64,000 nt of DNA from Nitrosomonas sp. PY1 (GTDB lineage Bacteria; Pseudomonadota; Gammaproteobacteria; Burkholderiales; Nitrosomonadaceae). Positions 45,467 through 54,868 of this stretch are shown here, one piece after another (the first letter of the stretch is position 1; the number at the start of each line of letters is the position of its first letter). Below the pieces are notes generated by a model. That model saw only the letters and a program-made list of their open reading frames with translations. It searched no databases and was not told where the DNA came from. The translations under genes and the position numbers were made by a program. The stretch is from positions 264,612 through 328,611 of the forward strand of contig NZ_BQXC01000001.1 of the NCBI RefSeq assembly GCF_022836435.1, written 5' to 3'.

Positions 45467-48346
45467 TCATTGCATGAGTTTTCTCAACACGTAAGGCAAG
45501 ATTCCACCGTGATTGTAATAATCTGCTTCAATGGGTGTATCGATTCGGCACAATAGCTTTATCGTTTGACTAGAGCCATCCTTTTTGCGGACAATCAAAG
45601 TAACGTCTTTTTGTGGCTCAATCTTTTCCAAACCTTCAATATCAAATTGATCGTCTCCCGTGATATTTAATGATTGCACTGTGTCGTTGTTTTTAAATTG
45701 TAGCGGAAGAACCCCCATGCCAATCAGATTACTGCGGTGGATGCGTTCAAAACTGACAGCAATCACTGCTTTAACTCCCAATAGTTGAGTCCCTTTTGCA
45801 GCCCAGTCTCGACTTGAACCTGTACCATATTCCGCCCCCCCAAATACAACTGTTGGAATTTTTTGCGCCTGATATTTCATCGCAGCATCATAAATGCTCA
45901 TTTCTACTGGTGCAGCGGGGTTCTCTGCATAGCATAATGTGATACCGCCTTCGCTACCAGGAATCATCAAATTTTTGATTCGAACGTTGGCAAAAGTACC
46001 TCGCATCATTACTTCATGATTGCCACGACGAGAACCATAGCTATTAAAGTCAGCCTTATCAACGTGATGATCTAACAAATAATGTCCGGCCGGTGAAGTA
46101 TCTTTGATTGAGCCAGCTGGGCTAATGTGATCAGTTGTAACAGAATCGCCAAATATTCCCAAAGCAAAAGCATTTTTGATACTGACAGAGGTAGCACTGG
46201 GTTGCAATGAAAACTCATCAAAAAAGGGTGGTTGTGCAATATAAGTTGATTCAGGCCAGTCAAATACATCCCCGGTCACTGAAGTGATATTGTTCCACAG
46301 ATGGTGATCTTTGGTGAGATCACCATAAAGTTGTCGAAATTTATCGGCATTGGTCGCAAATTTCAATAAATCGTGAATCTCGGTACTATTAGGCCATATA
46401 TCTTTTAACCAGATTGGTTGATTATTGTGGCCTATGCCTAAAGGCTCCTGGGTAAGATCTTTTAAAATGGTGCCTGCGATTGCATAAGCTACAACCAGAG
46501 GTGGAGAAGATAGAAAATTTGCCTTTATATTAGCGTGAATACGCGCCTCGAAATTTCGATTGCCTGACAAAACAGCTGCGCATACCAAATCATTCTTGAT
46601 AATGGCTTCTTCGATCGGACGAGCTAGCGGCCCAGAGTTTCCAATGCAGGTTGTGCAGCCGTAGCCGGCCAAATAAAAGCCTAATTGCTCAAGATAGGGC
46701 ATTAATCCGGTAATTGTCAGGTAATCCGTGACTATTCGTGAGCCAGGTGCGAGCGATGTTTTGATGTGTGGTTTTACTGATAGCCCTTTCTCAATCGCTT
46801 TTTTAGCCAGTAGTCCTGCAGCAAGTAGGACGCTTGGGTTTGAAGTATTGGTGCAAGAAGTGATAGCCGCAACCAAAACATCACCATGCCCCAATTCAAC
46901 GGACGATCCAATGCATTTTGCGTATTGATCTGTTTTTCCATGGACTGGCCGATTACTGGTCATTTCAGTAACATTTCGTATGGCTGTCTTAGATTCAGCT
47001 GCGTTAATTGCAGTGTTTTCCGCCATTTCTTCAACAGTATCAATAACGGTGTCAGATGAAATACATATATCAGAATCTACTTTTTGAATGTCTTGTGTCT
47101 GATAACGTTGGTAAATATCTTCGTTATCTTTGCCATATCCGTTATTCGTGACGGGTTTATTAAATAATTCAACAAATTTATTTTTGATCTCACCGAGATT
47201 GATACGGTCTTGTGGCCGTTTAGGGCCTGCCAGGGAAGGAATCACCGAACTTAGGTCAAGCGTCAATACCTGTGTGTAATCAATGCTGCCTGTCAATGGG
47301 ATTCCATAGAGTCCTTGCGATTTGAAATATGCTTGAAACAAATCAATTTCCGATTGATCTCTTCCCGTTTCTTTGAAATATTTGATTGTTGCATCATCAA
47401 CTGGGAAGAAACCCATTGTGGCGCCATACTCGGGTGCCATATTGGCAATGGTGGCGCGGTCAGGTAATGCGAGGGAAGCTGTTCCTGTACCAAAGAATTC
47501 GACAAATTTACCGACCACATTGGTTTTTCGCAGCATTTCAGTAATCGTTAGCACCAAATCAGTTGCGGTAACACCTTCAGTTAGATGTCCCGTAAGATTT
47601 ACACCGATCACATCGGGTGTAAGGAAGTAGATCGGTTGTCCGAGCATACCGGCTTCTGCTTCAATGCCGCCTACTCCCCAGCCTACGGTGCCAATACCGT
47701 TGATCATAGTGGTGTGTGAATCCGTACCCACCAAAGTATCCGGAAAAACAACACCTTCTTTCTGATGTACGCCTCGCGCAAGATATTCCAGATTGACTTG
47801 ATGAACGATACCGATTCCAGGAGGAATTACTTTGAAGTTATCAAAAGCTTGCATACCCCATTTAATGAATTGATAGCGCTCATGGTTTCTGGAAAACTCC
47901 ATTTCCATATTATTGCTCAACGCTGTTTTGGTACCGTAATAATCAACTTGTACGGAATGGTCGACTACCAAATCAACCGGAACGAGAGGTTCAACCAGTT
48001 TGGGATCTTTTCCAAGATTAACTGCGGCACTGCGCATAGCAGCCAGATCTACTAATAAAGGTACGCCGGTAAAGTCTTGCAAAACAATACGTGATACCAC
48101 AAAAGGTATTTCATCCGTCCTGACCGCATTGGGTTGCCAATTTGCCAGTTGGCGTACATGTGCTTCGGTAATTTTTTTTGCATCATAATTGCGAAGTACA
48201 GACTCCAAAATAATTCGAATTGAGACAGGCAGGCGGGAAATTTTTCCAATGCCATTTTTTTCTAGAGATGGTAATGAATAATATTTCAATTGACTTGATT
48301 TATTATTTGGTAATTCGCTCAATGTGTTGAATAAATTATGATTCAT
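45467..48346 (-). CDS. acnA: Aconitate hydratase AcnA, with internal insertion
   Basis: 959 residues from the ATG at 48346, which has AGGA eight bases upstream; a longer frame reaches 48412 without such a site. It isomerises citrate and isocitrate with a [4Fe-4S] cluster. Cluster ligands are seen in [13 protein letters not shown] and [14 protein letters not shown]. Substrate blocks include [22 protein letters not shown] and, late, [17 protein letters not shown]. The usual length is about 890; here some 60-70 extra polar residues lie before the first cluster Cys (about residues 415-490), rich in Asp, Glu and Thr. The C-terminal swivel domain is normal. Confidence 0.95.
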   Translation of the reverse strand: MNHNLFNTLSELPNNKSSQLKYYSLPSLEKNGIGKISRLPVSIRIILESVLRNYDAKKITEAHVRQLANWQPNAVRTDEIPFVVSRIVLQDFTGVPLLVDLAAMRSAAVNLGKDPKLVEPLVPVDLVVDHSVQVDYYGTKTALSNNMEMEFSRNHERYQFIKWGMQAFDNFKVIPPGIGIVHQVNLEYLARGVHQKEGVVFPDTLVGTDSHTTMINGIGTVGWGVGGIEAEAGMLGQPIYFLTPDVIGVNLTGHLTEGVTATDLVLTITEMLRKTNVVGKFVEFFGTGTASLALPDRATIANMAPEYGATMGFFPVDDATIKYFKETGRDQSEIDLFQAYFKSQGLYGIPLTGSIDYTQVLTLDLSSVIPSLAGPKRPQDRINLGEIKNKFVELFNKPVTNNGYGKDNEDIYQRYQTQDIQKVDSDICISSDTVIDTVEEMAENTAINAAESKTAIRNVTEMTSNRPVHGKTDQYAKCIGSSVELGHGDVLVAAITSCTNTSNPSVLLAAGLLAKKAIEKGLSVKPHIKTSLAPGSRIVTDYLTITGLMPYLEQLGFYLAGYGCTTCIGNSGPLARPIEEAIIKNDLVCAAVLSGNRNFEARIHANIKANFLSSPPLVVAYAIAGTILKDLTQEPLGIGHNNQPIWLKDIWPNSTEIHDLLKFATNADKFRQLYGDLTKDHHLWNNITSVTGDVFDWPESTYIAQPPFFDEFSLQPSATSVSIKNAFALGIFGDSVTTDHISPAGSIKDTSPAGHYLLDHHVDKADFNSYGSRRGNHEVMMRGTFANVRIKNLMIPGSEGGITLCYAENPAAPVEMSIYDAAMKYQAQKIPTVVFGGAEYGTGSSRDWAAKGTQLLGVKAVIAVSFERIHRSNLIGMGVLPLQFKNNDTVQSLNITGDDQFDIEGLEKIEPQKDVTLIVRKKDGSSQTIKLLCRIDTPIEADYYNHGGILPYVLRKLMQ

Positions 48347-48611
48347 ATAGAATTCCTGCAAAAAATATGAAAAGGCGCCTAAGTATGCATGTGATGATAT
48401 ATTTTTGAACAAACAAAGTCACGTTCAGTGCTATTGACCGCATTCTTAAAAGAAAAGAATCAGGTGAGTTGATTAAATTCGTGAATGAAGATATTTTTGG
48501 GAGAAAATACCAATGCCTGAACATAAACACGGAAAACCCGGACTCGAGAAAATTCGTCGGTGCATACTAAGCTAAGCCAATATTTTATAAGTCTTTGTAA
48601 GGAGGATTTCA

Positions 48612-49106
48612 TTGTTAAGTACTGGTTACCAGAAAATAACTGCCTTGCTCAATAGCGGTACCGATCTATTTCCGCTTTTGATATTACGGTTAATCCTGGC
48701 CTATGAGTTTTGGGATGCAGGTTTTATGAAACTCAATAGTAAAAACTGGTTTGATCAGCTTAACTTTCCTTACCCTTTAAATCTGATCTCTGATGATAGC
48801 TTGTGGATTATGAGCACCTGGCTTGAAATTGTTGGTGCGATTGGTTTGTTGTTGGGATTAGGCACTCGTTTCTTCACCGCAGCATTGATGGTGTTGACTG
48901 TTGTAGCCATTTACACGGTACACTGGCCTATCGAGTGGCATACTTTGGCTGATCTCAGTAAAGGCTTTGTCATCACGGATAGCGGTTTCGGGAATTTTAA
49001 ACTGCCTGTTATGTACCTTGCTATGTTCATGCCGCTACTATTTGGTGGCGCTGGAAGATTGAGCATAGATTACGTTATTAATAACTATTTGCGGAGAAAG
49101 AAATAA
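48612..49106 (+). CDS. DoxX family membrane protein
   Basis: 164 residues from a TTG at 48612 with GGAGG six bases before it. Four hydrophobic helices and the family pattern LLILRLILAYEFWDAGFMKL, LEIVGAIGLLLGLGTRF and LPVMYLAMFMPLLFGGAGRLSID mark a DoxX protein. DoxX members range from thiosulfate:quinone oxidoreductase subunits to uncharacterised redox or envelope proteins, so a specific role cannot be given. Divergent from acnA, with about 200 bases of shared upstream sequence. There is no obvious operon partner. Confidence 0.88.
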   Translation: MLSTGYQKITALLNSGTDLFPLLILRLILAYEFWDAGFMKLNSKNWFDQLNFPYPLNLISDDSLWIMSTWLEIVGAIGLLLGLGTRFFTAALMVLTVVAIYTVHWPIEWHTLADLSKGFVITDSGFGNFKLPVMYLAMFMPLLFGGAGRLSIDYVINNYLRRKK

Positions 49107-49268
49107 AGAACCAATGTGCTAGGTTTTAAAAGGTGGCAAATATTTTTAAGACGTAATTTCTATTTCTTATTGGACAACTTGGCTCATAAGTCTTGGGTAA
49201 CCGCCGCATGTAATGAGTATTTTTTATTCCTGGCTCGAGATTTATTACGCTTAGATAAGATTTTCCTC

Positions 49269-49970
49269 TTACAGATCATGGTAGTATTCCTCTTTGATTC
49301 GATCGACATAATCAGTCAGATTGCGCTTTGATAATGCATATTCTTTCAGTGGCGATTCAATTGGACAGCGAACAATGTTGATGAGGTGGCCGAATGCGGA
49401 TGCATCGAGTGTCGTCGGTTGATTTCCTAGGAAGTATTGCTTATTATCAAGCGTCGTAGATAGTGCATCGATATCTTGTTTGCCGAGCATGAAAATTTCT
49501 TCAGCTTGGTGTCTACCGGTGCCGTGCCCATAAATCTGTTGTTTTATTTTTTGCCGCCACACACTGCCAGCGATATCTCGAATAATGGGTGGGAGCCCTC
49601 CAAAGATTGCTTTCTTATTGATTTGCCAATTGGCATCAGTGTATTGCCAGCGTGTATACATTACAGCCCAGAATAAATGCTCGTCTAGCAAGCGTTGCAT
49701 GGCTAACGATATTGCTCGTTCTGTATCATTGAGCGTTTTGTCCAAATCTTGATAGGTTGATTTGAGATAAGCAACGATAAAGCTGGAATCACCTAAAGCT
49801 TCATTGCCATCTTCTATAAAAGGTAATTTGCCTTTGGGTGCGCTAAAAGGGAGTGCCGGTTTGATGTCATATTCGATATCGGTCATTCGCAAATACGTTT
49901 CTATCTTACAGCAAAAAGGACTTAAGTTTGGAATGCCCCAAGTGCGTTCAAATTGGTAGAGCTTTATCAT
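49269..49970 (-). CDS. Glutathione S-transferase family protein (Fax/metaxin-like)
   Basis: 233 residues with an N-terminal thioredoxin fold (IKLYQFERTWGIPNLSPFCCKIETYL, given as a family region with a CC pair at about residues 20-21) and a helical C-terminal domain with the GST-C capping motif TTLDASAFGHL. PKGKLPFIEDG is the cis-Pro loop. The pattern is nearer to the Fax/metaxin-type GSTs than to classical detoxifying ones. It is divergent from an HxlR regulator across a 140-base spacer with repeated elements, suggesting it is that regulator's target. Confidence 0.85.
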   Translation of the reverse strand: MIKLYQFERTWGIPNLSPFCCKIETYLRMTDIEYDIKPALPFSAPKGKLPFIEDGNEALGDSSFIVAYLKSTYQDLDKTLNDTERAISLAMQRLLDEHLFWAVMYTRWQYTDANWQINKKAIFGGLPPIIRDIAGSVWRQKIKQQIYGHGTGRHQAEEIFMLGKQDIDALSTTLDNKQYFLGNQPTTLDASAFGHLINIVRCPIESPLKEYALSKRNLTDYVDRIKEEYYHDL

Positions 49971-50111
49971 GTTGTTGATCCTTATCGTTATATTATTAAT
50001 TGCTTAGGGTTGGTTGTATAATGCAAGTCAATATACTTTACATGCTTGTTAATTGCAAGTTATTATATTGTGACTGACTAAATGCTTTATTTCTTGAAGG
50101 TATGTTTCTTT
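49971..50111. promoter_or_regulatory. Divergent GST/HxlR control region with repeats
   Basis: Two related 13-base elements, GCAAGTCAATATA near 50023 and GCAAGTTATTATA near 50056, lie about one to three helical turns apart, each preceded by an AT-rich TAATT or TATAAT stretch; a third, looser GCTTGTTAATT lies between. HxlR-type regulators are often autoregulated and act on a divergent partner, so these are candidate operator half sites. Confidence 0.45.
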
Positions 50112-50474
50112 ATGACGAATGATTCGGACAAGCCAATTTTCGAGCGATCATGTTGTCCGGTTGCTTGTGCACTTGATCTACTAGGGGATAAATGGACATT
50201 GTTGATTATCCGTGACTTGCTGCGGGGTAAAAAACGCTATCAGGAATTTCTGGAATCGCCGGAACGGATTGCCACGAACATATTGGCCGATAGATTGAAG
50301 AGAATAGAATCCGCTGGACTTGTGATTCATCAAGCTTATCAACAAAAGCCGGTTCGTTATGAGTATGCTTTGACAAAAAAAGGAGAAGATCTGACGCCGA
50401 TACTTCAGGCTTTGGTGAAATGGGGGAGAGCATATTATCCTGATACCAAAGTTTTTGAATCAGTAGAAAAATGA
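50112..50474 (+). CDS. HxlR family transcriptional regulator
   Basis: 120 residues from the ATG at 50112; a longer ATG at 50082 adds ten residues not seen in relatives. The HxlR winged helix is clear: CCPVACALDLLGDKWTLLII, then RDLLRGKKRYQEF, and SPERIATNILADRLKRIESAGL (recognition helix) with the wing PVRYEYALTKKGEDL. A Cys pair in the first block is a site of redox or electrophile sensing in several members. It is divergent from the GST gene, its probable target. Confidence 0.9.
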   Translation: MTNDSDKPIFERSCCPVACALDLLGDKWTLLIIRDLLRGKKRYQEFLESPERIATNILADRLKRIESAGLVIHQAYQQKPVRYEYALTKKGEDLTPILQALVKWGRAYYPDTKVFESVEK

Positions 50475-50645
50475 TTTGTCAGATAAATTTGATTCTTGTT
50501 GCATTTAATCTTCGTTGGAATTATCAAAAAATATCTGCGTTATTACCCATCGTATTAGGAATTGAAACAACGGTATTTGATGTATAGAAACTACCACTCA
50601 TTATTTATTTCCATAAAATTCGCGGTGACACTGCGGATATGATGG

Positions 50646-52436
50646 ATGAAAAAACCTTATTCCTGCAGATTCATGGCTGATCACTCACAATCCTCGGAAT
50701 CCCGTCGTTGGCTCGATATTAAAATGGCGGCCAAATTTATTGCACCCTATAAACGTCAAGTGATCTACAGCCTGCTGGCGTTGTTATTTACAGCAACAAT
50801 CATGCTATCGATTGGACAAGGTATCCGTTTGTTGATTGATCAAGGATTGGCTACGCAATCAAAAGATATGTTGAGTCAATATGTGGGAATATTTTTGATG
50901 TTGGTAGCGGCTTTGGCTTTCGGAACATTTACCCGCTATTACTGGGTTACCTGGCTGGGTGAGCGGGTTATCGCAGATATCCGCCAAGCGGTATTCAATC
51001 ACCTGATCCAATTGCATCCTGGATTCTTTGAAGAAAATCGCAGTCTTGAAATTCAATCTCGCCTAACGGCCGATATGACCTTATTGCAAACGGTTATTGG
51101 ATCTTCCATCTCGTTTGCACTGAGAAATTTTATTATGATGCTTGGCGGCATGATCTGGTTATTTATCACGAATCCGAAACTGACCGGATTAGTATTGATT
51201 TGTGTGCCGTTAGTAGTCGTTCCGATTTCGATCTACGGTAGACGTGTTCGACGTCTTTCGCGTGAAAGTCAGGATAAAATTGCAGATGTAGGTGCTTATA
51301 TAGGAGAAGTGCTTGGTCAAATTAAAACGGTACAAGCCTACAATCACCAATCGATTGACCAGCAAAAGTTTCATGATGAGGTAGAAGAAGCTTTTGTAAT
51401 CGCCAAGCGGCGTACTATGCAACGCGCTTTGTTGATTACTATTGTCATTTTGCTGGTATTGGGTGCTGTGGGCATGATGTTATGGGTAGGTGGCATCGAT
51501 GTGATTGAAGGTCGGATCAGCGCCGGGGAATTGGCTGCTTTTGTTTTTTATAGTGTCATTGTAGGATCAGCGGTTGCTGCGATCTCAGAAATTATCGGTG
51601 AATTGCAGCGTGCGGCCGGTGCGGCCGAACGGACGATGGAGTTGCTACAAGCAGCTAGTTTGATTCAATCTCCAGTCAAGCCCGATACATTATCGGAAGT
51701 TTCTGGAAATATCGAGATTGATCGTTTATGTTTCTCCTATCCATCGCGTCCCGAGACGCTCGTCATCGACAATTTGACTCTGAATATTAAAGCAGGGGAA
51801 ACTTTTGCATTGGTGGGGCCTTCTGGTGCCGGAAAATCAACGATATTTGATTTGCTGCTGCGTTTTTTTGATAGTCAATCCGGTTGTATCAGGCTTGAAG
51901 GTGTTGATATTCATAATCTGGATCTTTTTGCCTTGCGTCGATGTTTTGCTCTGGTATCGCAAAATCCGGCACTGTTTTATGGCACGATTATCGATAATCT
52001 GCGATACGCGCGCCCTGATGCTAGCGATATAGATGTACAAGCAGCAGCGAAGGCAGCTTATGCGCATGATTTTATTTGTAAGTTTCAGAAAGGCTATGAA
52101 ACACATTTAGGTGATCTGGGATTGGGTCTATCGGGCGGTCAGAAACAGCGCTTAGCCATTGCTCGTGCGATTCTAGCTGATGCACCGATTTTGTTATTGG
52201 ACGAAGCCACCAGTGCGCTAGATGCGCAAAGTGAGTATTGGGTACAACAAGCGCTGCAACGATTGATGGAGAATCGAACCACGTTGGTCATCGCTCACCG
52301 GCTCACTACGGTACAGTCTGCAGATCGAATTGCCGTACTGAATCATGGCCGTTTGGATGCACTTGGCACACATACCGAATTGCTTCAATCGAGCGAGCTA
52401 TATGCGCGTTTAGCGGCTTTACAATTACAGAGATAA
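50646..52436 (+). CDS. MsbA-type ABC transporter (permease-ATPase fusion)
   Basis: 596 residues, a half-transporter that acts as a homodimer. Six membrane helices (about residues 30-330) are followed by the nucleotide-binding domain: Walker A GPSGAGKSTIFDLLL, Q-loop ALVSQNPALFYGT, signature GLGLSGGQKQRLAIARA, Walker B ILLLDEATSALD and H-loop IAHRLTTV. The membrane domain has the exporter block LHPGFFEENRSLEIQSRL. It resembles exporters of lipids or drugs in the MsbA branch. A second ATG lies ten codons later (50676). It is not next to lpxK, so it is probably not the essential MsbA. Confidence 0.9.
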   Translation: MKKPYSCRFMADHSQSSESRRWLDIKMAAKFIAPYKRQVIYSLLALLFTATIMLSIGQGIRLLIDQGLATQSKDMLSQYVGIFLMLVAALAFGTFTRYYWVTWLGERVIADIRQAVFNHLIQLHPGFFEENRSLEIQSRLTADMTLLQTVIGSSISFALRNFIMMLGGMIWLFITNPKLTGLVLICVPLVVVPISIYGRRVRRLSRESQDKIADVGAYIGEVLGQIKTVQAYNHQSIDQQKFHDEVEEAFVIAKRRTMQRALLITIVILLVLGAVGMMLWVGGIDVIEGRISAGELAAFVFYSVIVGSAVAAISEIIGELQRAAGAAERTMELLQAASLIQSPVKPDTLSEVSGNIEIDRLCFSYPSRPETLVIDNLTLNIKAGETFALVGPSGAGKSTIFDLLLRFFDSQSGCIRLEGVDIHNLDLFALRRCFALVSQNPALFYGTIIDNLRYARPDASDIDVQAAAKAAYAHDFICKFQKGYETHLGDLGLGLSGGQKQRLAIARAILADAPILLLDEATSALDAQSEYWVQQALQRLMENRTTLVIAHRLTTVQSADRIAVLNHGRLDALGTHTELLQSSELYARLAALQLQR

Positions 52437-52506
52437 TTGGAGCAACGCAAGCACTCAATTTGTATGTTTTCTATAAAGTAGACAGCAAACTCTTCTTTCT
52501 TGTAAT

Positions 52507-52536
52507 ATAAAATGGAGCCTTCTGGCTCCATTTTAT
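52507..52536. terminator. Bidirectional terminator with 13-base stem
   Basis: ATAAAATGGAGCC pairs perfectly with 52524-52536 around a TTCT loop, with A/T tracts on both sides. It sits between the convergent ABC transporter and Hsp20 genes. Confidence 0.9.
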
Positions 52537-52560
52537 ATTGAATAACCGAAATGAAAAGAA

Positions 52561-52989
52561 CTAGCTTTCCGTAGCCGTGACGCTGATTTTCTTAGGTTGT
52601 ACCGCTTCACGTTTGGGTATTACCACTTCCAGCACACCATGTTTCGATGCGGCAGAAATTGCATCGGCATTAGCTGTATCCGGTAAGCTAAAACGTCGAT
52701 AGAACGAGCCATACGTGCGTTCTACACGCTTATAACCAGTATTCTCAGTTTTGGCTTCCGTTTTTTTCTCACCTTTGATGGTCAACACGCCATCGTGCAT
52801 ACTGATATCGATATCTTCCGGTTTAACGCCCGGGATATCGGCGTGAATCACAAACTTATCGGCTTCTTCCTTGATATCCACAGCGGGCGCCCACTCTGCC
52901 GTTGCCGTAGATCCTTCGACAGTACTTCTTTCCAGTTCTCTTTGTAATTGACTTAATAAGCCCCAAGGCTCATATCGTACAATAGCCAT
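52561..52989 (-). CDS. Hsp20/alpha-crystallin small heat-shock protein
   Basis: 142 residues from the ATG at 52989, which is preceded by GGAGAG; the frame runs further upstream without a good start. The N-terminal arm MAIVRYEPWGLLSQLQREL is typical of proteobacterial Hsp20. The alpha-crystallin domain has EEADKFVIHADIPGVKPEDI, then GVLTIKGEKK, and the late GVLEVVIPK. The C-terminal I-x-I type anchor is represented by PKKISVTA. It is an ATP-independent holdase in the cytosol. The 5' region could hold a heat-shock promoter or thermosensor, but none was recognised. Confidence 0.95.
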   Translation of the reverse strand: MAIVRYEPWGLLSQLQRELERSTVEGSTATAEWAPAVDIKEEADKFVIHADIPGVKPEDIDISMHDGVLTIKGEKKTEAKTENTGYKRVERTYGSFYRRFSLPDTANADAISAASKHGVLEVVIPKREAVQPKKISVTATES

Positions 52990-53130
52990 AATGAATCTCT
53001 CCTTATCAGTGAGTACTAATACAATTGACAACTTATGCGTCGGCAATTCCCTCAGTCAATCGTTGATTGCGCTAACGCATCTTCAGTGTTGTATATAAGG
53101 ATGATTCGGTGTTTTTCAAGTGAAGAATTT

Positions 53131-53805
53131 TTAACGAACGCTACGGTAGCGCCGCCATTGGAAGCTTGCAGCAAACAGTAAAAATCCCAATATTGCTATC
53201 CATAAACCATTACGTTTGAGCCATTCAGACCAGTTTGCTTGTACTAAAAGGTTTGCTTCGGCGAGGTCGAGAATTTTATTGTTTAATTGCGAACCATCTT
53301 GTGTCATGAGGTGCAATTGCAAGGTTAATTCTTGTTGCCCGGAAGACTCGGGGGTAACACGCCAACGCCAATTTGATAAACCTTGATAGGTAGAAACGGG
53401 TTCTTGCGCGCCTTCTCGGTCAATCAGCCAATTTTTGCCGGTTATCTCCGCTCTCATATTGCTTGATACAGTGCCTACGATACCTTGATATGATGTGCCT
53501 TCCGACGCGCTTGAAACAATCTCGTTGAGAACTTTAGCAAGTTGAAGAGTTTCCAGGTTGAGTGCTACTTCGAAAGATTCATATTGTTTAGCACTGGATG
53601 GAATGGTTATTGCAGCATTATCCACCGGGATTTTCATAATCACAGGAGCGACTTGTCGTTGAGGCGATAATAAGTGCAATAAAGCATTAATCGAGAAAGG
53701 CACAATTAACAGCACTGCTAGCAATGCGACGGGTACTATTAAATTTAGATTTAAACTCGATTCTGTTTCTGAATCACGCACTTTGTCTCCTTTAGATTTG
53801 TTCAT
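53131..53805 (-). CDS. Two-helix membrane protein of unknown function
   Basis: 224 residues. A polar start is followed by a membrane helix (about residues 22-48, NLIVPVALLAVLLIVPFSIN), a periplasmic or external domain of some 150 residues rich in beta-type pattern (NWRWRVTPESSGQQELTLQL), and a second helix near the C-terminus (GLWIAILGFLLFAASFQ) with a basic end. No known family is recognised. The dodecin gene ends 22 bases before its start, so they are likely one transcript. Confidence 0.65.
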   Translation of the reverse strand: MNKSKGDKVRDSETESSLNLNLIVPVALLAVLLIVPFSINALLHLLSPQRQVAPVIMKIPVDNAAITIPSSAKQYESFEVALNLETLQLAKVLNEIVSSASEGTSYQGIVGTVSSNMRAEITGKNWLIDREGAQEPVSTYQGLSNWRWRVTPESSGQQELTLQLHLMTQDGSQLNNKILDLAEANLLVQANWSEWLKRNGLWIAILGFLLFAASFQWRRYRSVR

Positions 53806-53827
53806 CCCGGTAGATGAATATTACGAG

Positions 53828-54085
53828 TTACTTTTTCTTGGGTTCTATTTTCTTTGTTTCGACTTTTTTCGTTACGGTTTTCTTACTTTCCAGGATAAAA
53901 GTCACTTGAAGATTAACGCGATACTCAACAATCTTCCCGTTTTTGATTTCTAGCTTTTGTTCCTTGACCCATGCGCCACAAACGTTACTAATGGTTTCGC
54001 AAGCGCGTGCGATGCCTTCATTAATAGCATGTTCAAAGCTTTTGTTACTGCTTGTGCTGATTTCGATCACTTTAGCTACAGCCAT
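53828..54085 (-). CDS. Dodecin family flavin-binding protein with Lys-rich tail
   Basis: 85 residues. The core (about residues 1-68) is a dodecin: MAVAKVIEISTSSNKSFEHA, then INEGIARACETISNVCGAWV with a Trp in the flavin-stacking region, then EYRVNLQVTFIL. Dodecins form hollow dodecamers that store or buffer flavins. The last 17 residues alternate Lys, Thr and Val or Glu, a tail not needed for the fold. GGAG precedes the ATG. It is the first gene of a pair with the unknown membrane protein. Confidence 0.88.
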   Translation of the reverse strand: MAVAKVIEISTSSNKSFEHAINEGIARACETISNVCGAWVKEQKLEIKNGKIVEYRVNLQVTFILESKKTVTKKVETKKIEPKKK

Positions 54086-54868
54086 GAGTCATCTCCTTGA
54101 AAAGTTATATCGTTATTTTAACGATAGATTGGTGCAAGACTATGATTTCCTGCACTGACGTGAAAGTACTGAATGTTAATGGTATTTGTCAAGGTATGAA
54201 TGCTCTTTATTCTGGTAGTGTGTGAAAAATGTCAGAGCATGCGTGTAATCAAATAGAGAGAATCTCAGTCACTGCGTTTTGTAGATGTTACTCACACTAT
54301 CCAATAGAGGAGTGCATTTCCATTTCCCTGCGTTACCTGCAAACCAGGTTGTGTGGTTTTTACAAATATGTCTCGCTCCATTTTCGCGCGCCTCGGCTTT
54401 TTGCACAATTCCAATAACTCCTGCCGCTTATTGGTATTTCAGGGAGAGTTACTCGATATTGTGGTAAAAACAATTGTCTGGATTCGCCTATAAGGAATCC
54501 CGCGGCTCGACACCAAGTTTGTATCGAAGTGATGTGGGAACCAGATTACCGGATAATTACTTGGGAAGTCTACCTAATGCTAATAATTCCACCATTGTAG
54601 CCTCCTCGAATTTTTGATCCAATCAAAAGTAGAGGTTATTGAGATTTTGCTATTGCTGATACTTTCGTACTTATATTGGTTGCAATGACACTCGGTGTAT
54701 TCATACAATGATTGGAGATATGGCACCAATAGAATTAAAGATTTAATAAAGTGTATCTGGGTAAAGAACCTCGGATATTGGTGCTGACATTAGTTAATGT
54801 TATTACTGTTCACTAAATTGATCTTCCTCAACGGGATCGACGAAATACTTTTCAAGGAGAGCTGTTCA
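54086..54868. other. Non-coding stretch at the border of the candidate island
   Basis: About 780 bases with no supported gene. Several short frames cross it without ribosome-binding sites or recognisable similarity. No tRNA or clear attachment repeat was seen. It separates the housekeeping dodecin gene from the first gene of the candidate defence region and may hold its promoter. Confidence 0.5.

Noticed and set aside
49116-49331. 71-codon frame after the DoxX gene
   Set aside because: Runs into the end of the convergent GST gene, and the translation is generic hydrophobic/basic sequence without a start signal.
54229-54467. Overlapping short frames upstream of the membrane DRT/TIR-like gene
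   Set aside because: No ribosome-binding site, no recognisable domain, and two competing frames over the same bases, as expected by chance.
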